DNA of 37,629 bases. Origin: Candidatus Gastranaerophilales bacterium. Its GTDB lineage: Bacteria; Cyanobacteriota; Vampirovibrionia; Gastranaerophilales; Gastranaerophilaceae. The stretch is from assembly GCA_024695865.1 (NCBI GenBank), contig JAILHI010000041.1, forward strand, positions 1-37,629, read 5' to 3'. Of the stretch, positions 15,987-23,789 are shown in pieces; the first letter of the stretch is position 1; every line of letters begins with the position of its first letter. The position numbers were made by a program, and so were the translations under genes. A model generated the notes under the pieces. It had not been told where the DNA came from and ran no database searches. It worked only from the letters and a program-made list of their open reading frames with translations.

Positions 15987-16660
15987 TAATCGCCCAAAGT
16001 GTTAAAGATTCTGTCGCCCGCATCACCTAATCCGGGGATAATGTAACCGTTTTTAGACAGGGTTTCGTCAATATGTGCCGTCGTGATTTTGATGTTCGGA
16101 TAAGAGTTTCTGATTTTTGCAAGCCCTTCGGGTGCTGCAAGCAGGCAGACAAAACGTATGTTTTCAATCGGTATTCTCTTTCTTACAAACAAAGTAATGC
16201 AGTCTAATGCCGAATTACCCGTTGCAATCATCGGGTCTAAAATATAAACTATTGTATTTTGCGGGTCTTCGTACATTATCGGGGTTTTGTCGTAGTACCA
16301 GACAGGTTTTAAAGTCTTTTCGTCACGATACATACCGATGTGTCTTATGCTTGCGTTCGGCAGAATATCACTTGCAATATCCGAAAAAATTAATCCCGCT
16401 CTCAATATCGGCGCCAAAATTATTTTTTTATCTCTTTTTATAACCTGCGTTTTACATTCCGCAATCGGCGTAATCGTTGTGACTTCTTCTGTTTCCAAAT
16501 CTTCCGTTGCCGAATATAAAAGAAGGTAAGTCAATCTTCTGACGGCGTTTCTGAAAACTTCCGCCGTAGTATTTTTATCTCTTATAACCGTCAGGTTTTG
16601 TCTGCATAACGGATGGTCACAAACCGTTGTGTTCGGGTCATTGGCTATTGTGTATCTCAT
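15986..16660 (-). CDS. upp: Uracil phosphoribosyltransferase
   Basis: Upp converts uracil and PRPP to UMP in pyrimidine salvage. The 224-residue product has the PRPP-binding loop DPMIATGNSA and the C-terminal uracil-binding segment IPGLGDAGDR, both diagnostic. I place the start at ATG 16660 (MRYTIANDPN) because a full AGGAGG Shine-Dalgarno lies 9 nt upstream. The longer reading to 16738 has no ribosome site and lacks family similarity. The 5' end overlaps the end of the mlaD frame by 23 bp, and the stop overlaps pgeF. In the PRPP loop the second Gly of the usual ATGGSA is Asn here. Confidence 0.94.
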   Translation of the reverse strand: MRYTIANDPNTTVCDHPLCRQNLTVIRDKNTTAEVFRNAVRRLTYLLLYSATEDLETEEVTTITPIAECKTQVIKRDKKIILAPILRAGLIFSDIASDILPNASIRHIGMYRDEKTLKPVWYYDKTPIMYEDPQNTIVYILDPMIATGNSALDCITLFVRKRIPIENIRFVCLLAAPEGLAKIRNSYPNIKITTAHIDETLSKNGYIIPGLGDAGDRIFNTLGD

Positions 16661-17348
16661 TTTTGTTGTCCTCCTGCTCGGCTGTTTCCGAAGAATTGTT
16701 CTGATGATGTACTTCTTCTTTTGTTCCGAGATTTTCATGGTTTTTATTGAAGTTTTGAAATCTGCTGTTTAAATCTTCTACAAAATCATCTTCACTTTCT
16801 ATAAAAGATTGTATCATATTATTCATTTTCTGAGCACTTTTAGTTAAAAAAGGTATATTGATATCGCTTTTTGTGTAGGCATCAAGCATCATTGATGTAT
16901 TGTTCATCGTATTTTCAAGTATTGAACTGATTTGATGTCCCCATCTGTAATAATTTTCAAGACGGTAGGGGTTTTTGGTCATTATAATCTCTTTTCCGTT
17001 ATAATGCTCTGACGGAGGTTCTATTTCAAGTGATTTTGAACCGCCGAGACCGTAAAATTCAACCTGTGCCGTTGAACCCGACGGAATAATCACGTCTTTT
17101 TCCGTAACGAGAAAAGAAACAAAAATATTGTCCTTAAAAACTTTTACATCTCGGACATAGCCTATCTGATAGCCCATCATTCTGACGGGAGAACCTTTGG
17201 TTAGTCCGTCAACGTCCTGAAAAAACATGTAATAACTGTGGTTTTTATTTTCCGAAGTCGCAAAAGAATATGTGAAACCGAAAATAAGAGCAAGTATGAA
17301 CAGTGCCCATAAAATTAATTCAGTGAACCATACCAGTCTTTTATTCAT
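16638..17348 (-). CDS. MCE/MlaD-domain lipid transport protein
   Basis: MCE proteins form hexameric substrate-binding rings of MlaFEDB-like ABC systems that move phospholipids across the periplasm; cyanobacteria and plastids (TGD2) have single-domain versions. The 236 residues comprise an N-terminal anchor (about 8-28), an MCE domain at about 38-115 (MFFQDVDGLTKGSPVRMMGYQIGYVRDV and STAQVEFYGLGGSKSLEIEPPS), and a short helical, acidic C-terminal tail. The ATPase and permease partners are not in this window. A TATAAT box ends 6 bp before the ATG, so the mRNA appears leaderless. It begins the run mlaD-upp-pgeF-SEC-C. Confidence 0.88.
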   Translation of the reverse strand: MNKRLVWFTELILWALFILALIFGFTYSFATSENKNHSYYMFFQDVDGLTKGSPVRMMGYQIGYVRDVKVFKDNIFVSFLVTEKDVIIPSGSTAQVEFYGLGGSKSLEIEPPSEHYNGKEIIMTKNPYRLENYYRWGHQISSILENTMNNTSMMLDAYTKSDINIPFLTKSAQKMNNMIQSFIESEDDFVEDLNSRFQNFNKNHENLGTKEEVHHQNNSSETAEQEDNKNEIHNSQ

Positions 17349-17354
17349 AACTGT

Positions 17355-17360
17355 ATTATA
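17355..17360 (-). promoter_or_regulatory. -10 box of mlaD, leaderless arrangement
   Basis: TATAAT on the minus strand, 6 bp before ATG 17348. A TTTACT at 18-bp spacing could be the -35. There is no Shine-Dalgarno. Confidence 0.6.
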
Positions 17361-17389
17361 AAACGAATACGTTAAAATAGTAAATAAGG

Positions 17390-18175
17390 TTAAGCCGATT
17401 TGTTAAGTTTCCAAAGTCCCGCAACACTCACGATAATAAACAAAACACATACAAAAACGGCAACAGGGATACCAAAAATATCCAAAACACTGTCAATACG
17501 TATAAATTCTATAAAATATCTTGCAGCAGAATACAAAAGCAGATAACTGAAGAAAATACAGCCGTCTTTATCCTTAAAAACTTTTCTCAAAAAGAAAAAC
17601 AAAATAACAAAAATCAAAACATTTACAATACTTTCATACAAAAAAGCAGGGTGAAAATAATCAAAATCCTTATACAAAAAGGGTCTGTTTTCGGGCGAAA
17701 CAAACATTTTCCACGGTAAATCACAGGGGCGCCCGAACGCTTCCGAATTGAAAAAATTTCCCCATCTTCCTATTGCCTGCCCTATGGGCAAAACCAAAGC
17801 ATACAAATCGGCAAGTTTTAAAAAATTAAGATTTTTCTTTTTTGTGTAAAAATAACCTCCGATTATTCCGCCGATTATTGCTCCCTGTATTGAAATTCCC
17901 CCGTGATGAATCATTACGGTTTCCGCAAGATTTGAGGAAAAATAATCCGCATTTAAAAGAACATACCACAATCTTGCGCCGACTATCCCCGCAAAAATTA
18001 CTATACAACTTAAATCAACAATAACATCTTCCGAAAAAGACGAGTAATATTTTTTTCTGAAAAACAGCAGCAAACAAACAGACACGGCTATTGCAAGCCC
18101 CATTGTAATTCCGTATTTCATAATGGGATAATTCCCGATGTAAAATGCTATTCTTTCAACAGGTGCCTGAAACAT
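17390..18175 (-). CDS. lgt: Prolipoprotein diacylglyceryl transferase
   Basis: Lgt transfers diacylglycerol from phosphatidylglycerol to the lipobox cysteine of prolipoproteins at the inner membrane. The 261-residue, seven-helix protein contains the Lgt signature GQAIGRWGNFFNSEAFGRP near residues 128-146 with its essential Arg and Glu. HHGGISIQGAIIGG provides the N-terminal H-G-G motif, and FLYESI and YFIEFIR lie towards the C-terminus. It starts 8 bp after the stop of the TPR lipoprotein gene, which is itself a substrate candidate, so the two form an operon. Confidence 0.95.
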   Translation of the reverse strand: MFQAPVERIAFYIGNYPIMKYGITMGLAIAVSVCLLLFFRKKYYSSFSEDVIVDLSCIVIFAGIVGARLWYVLLNADYFSSNLAETVMIHHGGISIQGAIIGGIIGGYFYTKKKNLNFLKLADLYALVLPIGQAIGRWGNFFNSEAFGRPCDLPWKMFVSPENRPFLYKDFDYFHPAFLYESIVNVLIFVILFFFLRKVFKDKDGCIFFSYLLLYSAARYFIEFIRIDSVLDIFGIPVAVFVCVLFIIVSVAGLWKLNKSA

Positions 18176-18183
18176 TTCTAAGG

Positions 18184-18774
18184 CTATTCGTTTTCTTCTT
18201 TAACGCTGTCTGAATCGCTGTATTCTTTTATTTTTTTATTCAGTTCGTCGATTTTTTGTTCAACTTTTTCTTTATCTTCGGCATTTTCTTTTTTTGTCAG
18301 ATAAGCATTGTAACTGTCAATTGCCGCCGTAAGATATTCCGTAACTTTAATTTTATCTTCCGTTGATAACTCTTTTTTTGAAGTTTCCGCAGTTTCTTCA
18401 TCATCGTTTGACAACTTTTTATCTTCTTTTTCTTCGTTGATAATTTCGTAGGCTTTTTCTTCGTAGCAAACGCCCATTGAATGATATGCTTCCGCAAAAT
18501 CAGGATTTAATTGTTTTACCTTTTCAAGAGAAGCAAGTGCTTTATCGTATTTTTTTGCCTCAATATAAGCAACAGCCAGATTGTAGTGTGTTTCAAAAAT
18601 GCTCTCGTCAAGGTCAATGCTTGATTCAAGTCTTGCTATCGCCGCATCAACTTTACCCTGCGATAAAAGTTCCTTCGCATTGTTGTTAAGTTCCTGAACC
18701 GCAAAACGATTTACACACGCCGTACACACAAGTGATACAAAAACAATAAATACTACCAATAATGATTTATGCAT
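18184..18774 (-). CDS. TPR-repeat lipoprotein
   Basis: The 196-residue protein has a signal peptide with a hydrophobic core (LLVVFIVFVSLVC) and a probable lipobox cysteine at C20 (CTAC; C17 is a less likely alternative, and the -3 Cys is atypical). It then carries two to three tetratricopeptide repeats at about residues 32-110 (FETHYNLAVAYIEAKKYDKALASLEKVKQLNPDFAEAYHSMGVCYEEKAYE). The C-terminal 70 residues are acidic, low complexity and helical. It is probably an outer- or inner-membrane scaffold. It shares an operon with lgt. The start is supported by a GGAG sequence 9 nt upstream and by the divergent promoter at 18799-18850. Confidence 0.85.
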   Translation of the reverse strand: MHKSLLVVFIVFVSLVCTACVNRFAVQELNNNAKELLSQGKVDAAIARLESSIDLDESIFETHYNLAVAYIEAKKYDKALASLEKVKQLNPDFAEAYHSMGVCYEEKAYEIINEEKEDKKLSNDDEETAETSKKELSTEDKIKVTEYLTAAIDSYNAYLTKKENAEDKEKVEQKIDELNKKIKEYSDSDSVKEENE

Positions 18775-18798
18775 AATATATTCTCCAATTTGTTCACT

Positions 18799-18850
18799 AT
18801 TCTAATAAATAATAAAAATTTTTGCAATACTGTTAAGTTTACGATACAAT
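18799..18850. promoter_or_regulatory. Divergent promoter pair sharing one -35 hexamer
   Basis: The palindromic TTGCAA at 18822-18827 serves both strands. On the plus strand it is followed after 17 bp by TACAAT (18845-18850), which drives the zinc-finger operon. On the minus strand it is followed after 17 bp by TAGAAT (18804-18799), which drives the TPR lipoprotein and lgt. The two polymerases could not bind at once. Confidence 0.75.
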
Positions 18851-18873
18851 AATGAAAAAATAAGGTAAAAAGA

Positions 18874-19155
18874 ATGAGTGATGAAGAAAAAATAGTTTCT
18901 CTTTCGGGAGCAAGAAACAAGGCTAAAGCGTCCAAAGAAAGCAGCAGCGAAAAGGACGAAAAACGTCCCGAACCCGTTTATTGCAGTTTTTGCGGACGTC
19001 CTAACACACAGGTTATAAAGATGATTGAGGGCCCCGGAGTTAACATTTGTTCGGAATGTACAATGATTGCCGTACAATATCTGATTATGGAGGACAAAAT
19101 GCCCTCGGGTGAAGCACAGGCTATTTTAGACAGTTTTTGGAATAAGGCAAGATAA
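18874..19155 (+). CDS. Stand-alone ClpX-type C4 zinc-finger protein
   Basis: The 93-residue protein consists of a charged 35-residue N-terminus and a zf-C4_ClpX domain. The zinc ligands are the pair CSFC and the pair CSEC, separated by GRPNTQVIKMIEGPGVNI, very close to the ClpX N-domain (YCSFCGKSQHEV..LIAGPSVYICDEC). In ClpX this domain dimerises and recognises adaptors and substrates. Here it lacks the AAA+ part, so it could modulate ClpXP or bind nucleic acid; that is inference. AAGG precedes the ATG at usable spacing. The stop overlaps the next ATG (TAATG), starting a four-gene operon with the HEAT-like gene, ruvX and DUF1292. Confidence 0.85.
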   Translation: MSDEEKIVSLSGARNKAKASKESSSEKDEKRPEPVYCSFCGRPNTQVIKMIEGPGVNICSECTMIAVQYLIMEDKMPSGEAQAILDSFWNKAR

Positions 19156-20792
19156 TGGCATTAAACAAACTTCAAATCAGGGCAAAAATTTTGCCCGTTA
19201 TAGCCGATTTGAAAACGGACACCCGATTGTCCTTTGATGTCTTTATGCAAAAAACAGAAGAATTAAAAGAAATCGAAGATAAAAGAACCTTCTTTGAAAT
19301 TCTCTGTAAAGAAATGTCAAAAGAACTTGACGATAAAAGTACGGATATTTTAAGGGCAATGACTCTTGAATTTATTCCGAGAGAGGATTTTGAAAAATGG
19401 TCGCAGGAAATTCTGGAATCCCCTCACGAACCTGATTTACTCAAATATCAGATTATTCAGATACTAAAAACAATGGGGAAAAACATTGATTATCAGGAGT
19501 TTTTCGACTACCTTGAAGATGCAGAATCCATTATAAATTACGATACGGAAAAACTGCTTGAACATGCGGTTGTCAACCCAGAAACACAAATAGATTTTCT
19601 TGATTTTCTTGCGGCGCTGCAAACAGACGATAAAACTCTTTTGATAGATTCTTTATCCGAAGATTATACGGGAGATAATCTTGCAAATATTTTAGCCCCC
19701 GTTTTGTATTCCGATTATCCCGAAAATGTTTTGCTCAAATCGGTTCAGATACTCGGTGAAACAAAGTCTTCTCTTGCGGTTGATGCGCTTGAATTTCTAT
19801 ATGAAATCACAGACAGCGATGTTTTAAAATCCGCCTGCAAAAAAAGTCTCAATATGTTAAAACTTGCAGGGGCTTCAAAAGAAAAAGCCGATGCCTTTTA
19901 CAAAAAAATCATGTCAGAGTCTATTCCCTATGCTTGTTACACAAGTGTTCCCGACGGACATTACAATCAGGGCTTTATTTTTTCAAGAAAACGCAACGAC
20001 GGTACTCTGATGATGTTTTCTCTTGTTGTCAGCAAAATCTACGGCATTGTTGATGCCTTCGGATTTTTCAACCTTTCGGAAGAAGAATTTGAAAGAATTA
20101 CTTTAAGATTTTCAAAAGACGAAATTAGATTTCAGGTTTCTCCCCAATATTGCAAAAGACTTTTGGAAAACGCTCTTGCTTTGACAAAAAAACGCAGAGA
20201 AACAATGCGCTATGAGTTTATGTGCTGGTCTATGCTCATGTGTGATATTGACAAAATGCCGACAAGTGAAGAAATTTTTGTCAGAGAAAATATTCAGGAA
20301 ATTCCGTTAAACCAGAAAATAGTTAACCTTTTATACACTACAAATTATCTTGACAAATGGTTCTTCACCATAAAAGACAACAATGATTTTAAAGCGCTGA
20401 TTGATGATTTTATAAATCAGGAAAAACTGACTTTTGATTATATTGAAACAAAAATCAAAGAATCTTACGACAAAATATGGAACGAAGAAACAAATGAGTT
20501 GTTCAGACAAAACATAATGACAACCTGTTTCCTGTTTGCCTACACCGATTTTAAAGATTATGCAAAAATTTTATATTCAATAATCTTTGATGACCGTCTT
20601 TTCACCGCAATGAAAGAAGACATCATCAAAAAGAGTGTTTACGAATATTTCTTCAATCTTAAACAGACAAACAAAGAATTTAAGTTTCCGACAAATATTT
20701 TCAGACGTAAAGAAGAAAAACAAAAGGAAATTGATGCAAAAACGGTCGATAAGATTATCGAAGAAATTGAAAAGAATTGGGTATCGCAGTAA
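19155..20792 (+). CDS. HEAT-like helical-repeat protein of unknown function
   Basis: The 545-residue soluble protein is almost entirely helical with repeated paired-helix units in its first 250 residues (such as LKYQIIQILKTMGKN and VLLKSVQILGETKSSLAVDALEFLYEITDSDVLKSACKKSL), which resemble HEAT repeats. The middle (about 255-340) is more beta-rich (YNQGFIFSRKRNDGTLMMFSLVVSKIYGIVDAFGFF). The tail is Lys/Glu-rich. I recognise no catalytic motif. It overlaps the zinc-finger gene by one base and the ruvX start by one base, so all are translationally coupled. It is probably a scaffold conserved with ruvX in this lineage. Confidence 0.7.
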   Translation: MALNKLQIRAKILPVIADLKTDTRLSFDVFMQKTEELKEIEDKRTFFEILCKEMSKELDDKSTDILRAMTLEFIPREDFEKWSQEILESPHEPDLLKYQIIQILKTMGKNIDYQEFFDYLEDAESIINYDTEKLLEHAVVNPETQIDFLDFLAALQTDDKTLLIDSLSEDYTGDNLANILAPVLYSDYPENVLLKSVQILGETKSSLAVDALEFLYEITDSDVLKSACKKSLNMLKLAGASKEKADAFYKKIMSESIPYACYTSVPDGHYNQGFIFSRKRNDGTLMMFSLVVSKIYGIVDAFGFFNLSEEEFERITLRFSKDEIRFQVSPQYCKRLLENALALTKKRRETMRYEFMCWSMLMCDIDKMPTSEEIFVRENIQEIPLNQKIVNLLYTTNYLDKWFFTIKDNNDFKALIDDFINQEKLTFDYIETKIKESYDKIWNEETNELFRQNIMTTCFLFAYTDFKDYAKILYSIIFDDRLFTAMKEDIIKKSVYEYFFNLKQTNKEFKFPTNIFRRKEEKQKEIDAKTVDKIIEEIEKNWVSQ

Positions 20793-21193
20793 TGAGAACG
20801 TTAGCGCTTGATGTCGGAACAAAAAGAATAGGCATAGCAGTAAGTGATGCTCTCGGAATAATAGCAACACCGATACCTGCCATTAATCGCAATCCCGAAG
20901 ACAAGGCTATTGACAATATAAAAAATCTTTGTCAAAATTACAACGCAAAAACAATTGTCGTCGGATTGCCGAAACACATGAACGGAACAATCGGCGAACA
21001 GGCACAGGACTGTATGAATTTTGCCAAAAATTTTGAGGCAGACTACACGATTGTTTTTGAGGACGAAAGACTTACAAGCAGACAGGCGGAAAGAAATCTC
21101 GCAACCGTAGGAAAAAAATATACAAAAAACAAAGGACTTGTTGATACGGAAAGTGCCTGCATAATTTTACAGCAGTATTTAGACAGAAAGTAG
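20792..21193 (+). CDS. ruvX: Putative pre-16S rRNA nuclease / Holliday-junction resolvase-like RuvX (YqgF)
   Basis: RuvX/YqgF is an RNase H-fold nuclease implicated in 16S rRNA 5' maturation and formerly in Holliday junction resolution. The start MRTLALDVGTKRIGIAVSD at ATG 20792 gives 133 residues and overlaps the previous stop (TAATG). The acidic residues of the RNase H fold appear in LDVGTKRIG, VVGLPKHMNG, FEDERLTSRQAER and DTESACIILQQYL. An in-frame codon five residues upstream is not needed. The neighbouring DUF1292 gene is also adjacent to the ruvX homologue (yrrK) of Bacillus. Confidence 0.94.
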   Translation: MRTLALDVGTKRIGIAVSDALGIIATPIPAINRNPEDKAIDNIKNLCQNYNAKTIVVGLPKHMNGTIGEQAQDCMNFAKNFEADYTIVFEDERLTSRQAERNLATVGKKYTKNKGLVDTESACIILQQYLDRK

Positions 21194-21199
21194 GATAAA

Positions 21200-21523
21200 A
21201 TGAGCAACAATGTGAATGACGACAAGATTATCGAAACAGTTGACGAACACGGTCAGCATGTAAAATTTGAACTGGTTGATATTGTAGAATTTGAAGAAGT
21301 CGAATACGGTCTTTTATATCCTATCGAAGGCTTTGACCCGCAAAACCCCGAAAAACACGGTGATAAAGTTATCGTAATGCGATTAAAACAGGACGGCGAC
21401 GACTTTATTTTTGAAAAAATCGAGGACGATGAAGAATTTGACAGAGTTGCCGATTACATAGCAGAAGTTACGGAAGCCCAACTTGCCGAAGATTCCGAAC
21501 ACGAACATAATCACGAACACTAG
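21200..21523 (+). CDS. DUF1292 (YrzB-like) protein
   Basis: The 107-residue acidic protein matches DUF1292: FELVDIVEFEEVEYGLLYPIEG..VIVMRLKQDGDDFIFEKIEDDEEFDRVADYIAE. The biochemical function is unknown. In Bacillus and relatives the homologue yrzB follows the ruvX homologue, as here. AGGAT precedes the ATG. The last residues are a His/Glu-rich tail (EHEHNHEH) that might bind metal. Its TAG stop is interleaved with the glgB stop on the other strand in the tetranucleotide CTAG. Confidence 0.88.
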   Translation: MSNNVNDDKIIETVDEHGQHVKFELVDIVEFEEVEYGLLYPIEGFDPQNPEKHGDKVIVMRLKQDGDDFIFEKIEDDEEFDRVADYIAEVTEAQLAEDSEHEHNHEH

Positions 21524-23700
21524 GCAATTCTTGTAAAATAAATAGTTCCGTATGCCGGCAGAGATATTTTTACCGGTATTTTTCCGCTATCGGAATAGAT
21601 TTTTCTGTCATTTAAAAACGAACCCTCTCCGCCGTATTTCTGATTGTCCGAATTGATTTCTTCTTTCCAGACACCTTCGGGGAAAATGATTTTGTAATTG
21701 TTCAAATACGAAACATCTGAAAAATTTGTTATCGAAAAGACTTCATTTCCGTAGCCCTTGCAGTAGGTTGCATGCACCCACGACAGTGCATGAGAAATCG
21801 TTTCCGCAACGGTACCGTTTTGCAGGGCTTTGTTTTCTGCGTTAAATTTATTTATATCGTGCATAAATTTTGCGGTATTAACTAAATCTTTTGCGTATTT
21901 GTGGCAATAGTGAACGCTTCCGATTTTAGAATCCATTAACGCTTCATAACCCGGTTTGTAGCCTTTTGTTTCTAGATTTTTTTCGTAGCCCGAGGAAAAT
22001 TCTCTGAAAAATTTAAAATAAGTCATTTCGCCTTTTTCATCACCCTGAAAAACCATTTTCGGCCCGGGGATTGAGAAGGTTGCACCGAGAGCCAGACGGT
22101 ACATTTTGAGAGCTTTTCTGTATGCCTGCTTCAGACTTGAAACGGTTACACTTAAAGCAAGATAATTGTGCTTTGCAAAGTACAGAAAATCTTTGTACTT
22201 CATTTTTTCAAGTTCGCCCGTCAGAAGTTTCTTTAAAATATTGTGGGAAACGTGGGCAAACTCTTGTTCACGTTTATGTTTTTTGTTTTTTGGAATGTTT
22301 TTGTAAATATTAATTTCTTTTGCAAAAATTTTTGTTATCAGACGGGTGCCGTCAATGTTTCCGATTTCATCGTGGCTCATTGCGTATTTAACTCTCTGCC
22401 CCGAATTTTTAACCACCTTATCAAAAGCGGCAATGCTTTTCGGATAACCGCACCAGTATTCAAGCATAAGAGCAGCAATCTGTTTGTGGTAAGGAAAATC
22501 CCATTCGCTGTCAAAACCGAGCGCCGAAAGAGAACAGTCGTTTTCCATTATCTTATTGATGAAAGATTTATGCTGCCTGTTATTATCATCTATTTCTTCG
22601 GGAGAAAATTTTGCGGTTACTCTCTTGTCGTTTTCTCTTGCATCTTCCGCTATCAAAAAAGCATCGGGCTGATGAAAATGCAGTTCCGCCGCAATAAGTT
22701 TCATCGTATAGTCCGAGTTCATATATTTTGTAAGGTCAAATCTCAGACCGTCGCAGTGATAATTTACAAGCCAGTTTAAAGCCGCATTTACAATAAATTT
22801 GCGTGCATGCTCATAATTTGAGTTTTCATAATTGAATTTAAGGCCAAACTCGTTACAGCCGTCTGTATAGGGGCCTGCATTTTGAATATCCACCATATCG
22901 GGACCGAAATGATTGGGTACGATATCCATTATGACATTCAGATTTATCGAGTGGGCATAGTCAATTAAATCTTTTAAGTCGTTCGGTGTTCCGTAGGTTC
23001 TGTTCGGGGCAAATTTATCAACGCCGTCATAGCCCCAGTTGTATGAAAAACAATTCTCCACGGGCATTATCTGAACGGCATTGAAGCCGAGTTTTGCAGC
23101 CTCGGCAAATTTGGATTTTGCTGCGTGATAAGTGCCTTTTTCCGTCAAAGACGGAATGTTTACCTCGAAAATTCTTAAACTTCCGAGAGGAGAAAGATTT
23201 TTCAGGGCGCCTGCAAGCCTGCTGACTCTTGCGGGATTTCGTCCCTCCCTCCATTTTTTGTCGTGCCATCTGTATCCGTGGTGGTCAAAAATTATCGACC
23301 ACGATGAAAAATTATCCTGTAACATTGAATACGGGTCACGGACTCTCTTTTTCGGCTGATTGGGTCTGTCTATTATAAATCTGTATCTGTCGCCCTTTCC
23401 CGCAATTTTTTTATCCACTTTTAATTCAAAAACGCCGTTGCATTTGTTTTCGAGCGGTAAAATTTTAAAAGCCCTTTTTTTGTTTGATTTGATTTCCACA
23501 CCGACGGAAATTGCATCGGGAAAGGTTGCAAATTTAAAGATTACGTTTTGTTTTTCATCAACGTAAGCGCCCCAGTGCATGTGTTCTTCTTCGGGGGAGC
23601 GGTTAAAATCAAGGCTGCATTCAAGGTTTGACGGTTCAATTTCATGAGCCTTTAAAAGATTGAATCTGTTTTTAAGTTCTCTTTTTCTCAAAAGTTTCAT
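21520..23700 (-). CDS. glgB: GH13 alpha-glucan branching enzyme
   Basis: Branching enzymes make alpha-1,6 branches in glycogen. The 726-residue protein has an N-terminal CBM48-like beta domain (about 25-130), a GH13 barrel and a C-terminal beta domain. The conserved GH13 regions are DIVPNH (259-264), GLRFD with the nucleophile D322, IAED with the acid/base E352, and SHDE with the third carboxylate D444, all intact. Length and domain order favour branching enzyme over alpha-amylase, but a related trehalohydrolase-type activity cannot be excluded. No other glycogen gene adjoins it. It ends tail-to-tail with the DUF1292 gene with overlapping stops and is divergent from ribF. Confidence 0.85.
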   Translation of the reverse strand: MKLLRKRELKNRFNLLKAHEIEPSNLECSLDFNRSPEEEHMHWGAYVDEKQNVIFKFATFPDAISVGVEIKSNKKRAFKILPLENKCNGVFELKVDKKIAGKGDRYRFIIDRPNQPKKRVRDPYSMLQDNFSSWSIIFDHHGYRWHDKKWREGRNPARVSRLAGALKNLSPLGSLRIFEVNIPSLTEKGTYHAAKSKFAEAAKLGFNAVQIMPVENCFSYNWGYDGVDKFAPNRTYGTPNDLKDLIDYAHSINLNVIMDIVPNHFGPDMVDIQNAGPYTDGCNEFGLKFNYENSNYEHARKFIVNAALNWLVNYHCDGLRFDLTKYMNSDYTMKLIAAELHFHQPDAFLIAEDARENDKRVTAKFSPEEIDDNNRQHKSFINKIMENDCSLSALGFDSEWDFPYHKQIAALMLEYWCGYPKSIAAFDKVVKNSGQRVKYAMSHDEIGNIDGTRLITKIFAKEINIYKNIPKNKKHKREQEFAHVSHNILKKLLTGELEKMKYKDFLYFAKHNYLALSVTVSSLKQAYRKALKMYRLALGATFSIPGPKMVFQGDEKGEMTYFKFFREFSSGYEKNLETKGYKPGYEALMDSKIGSVHYCHKYAKDLVNTAKFMHDINKFNAENKALQNGTVAETISHALSWVHATYCKGYGNEVFSITNFSDVSYLNNYKIIFPEGVWKEEINSDNQKYGGEGSFLNDRKIYSDSGKIPVKISLPAYGTIYFTRIA

Positions 23701-23753
23701 ATCTTAATATTACTATCAACCAAAAAAAAAAAATCCACCGTTTGTATAAAATA

Positions 23754-23782
23754 TCGACATTTTTCCAAAAAAAATATATAAT
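23754..23782 (+). promoter_or_regulatory. ribF promoter, leaderless arrangement
   Basis: TCGACA (23754-23759) and a perfect TATAAT (23777-23782) are separated by 17 bp. The ATG at 23790 follows after 7 bp, so the transcript starts at or next to the start codon. This also excludes the upstream in-frame start at 23742, which would lie inside the promoter. Confidence 0.75.
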
Positions 23783-23789
23783 TGTTTGC

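Noticed and set aside
22243-22779. 178-residue plus-strand ORF opposite glgB
   Set aside because: Antisense shadow of the catalytic region of a well-supported GH13 gene.
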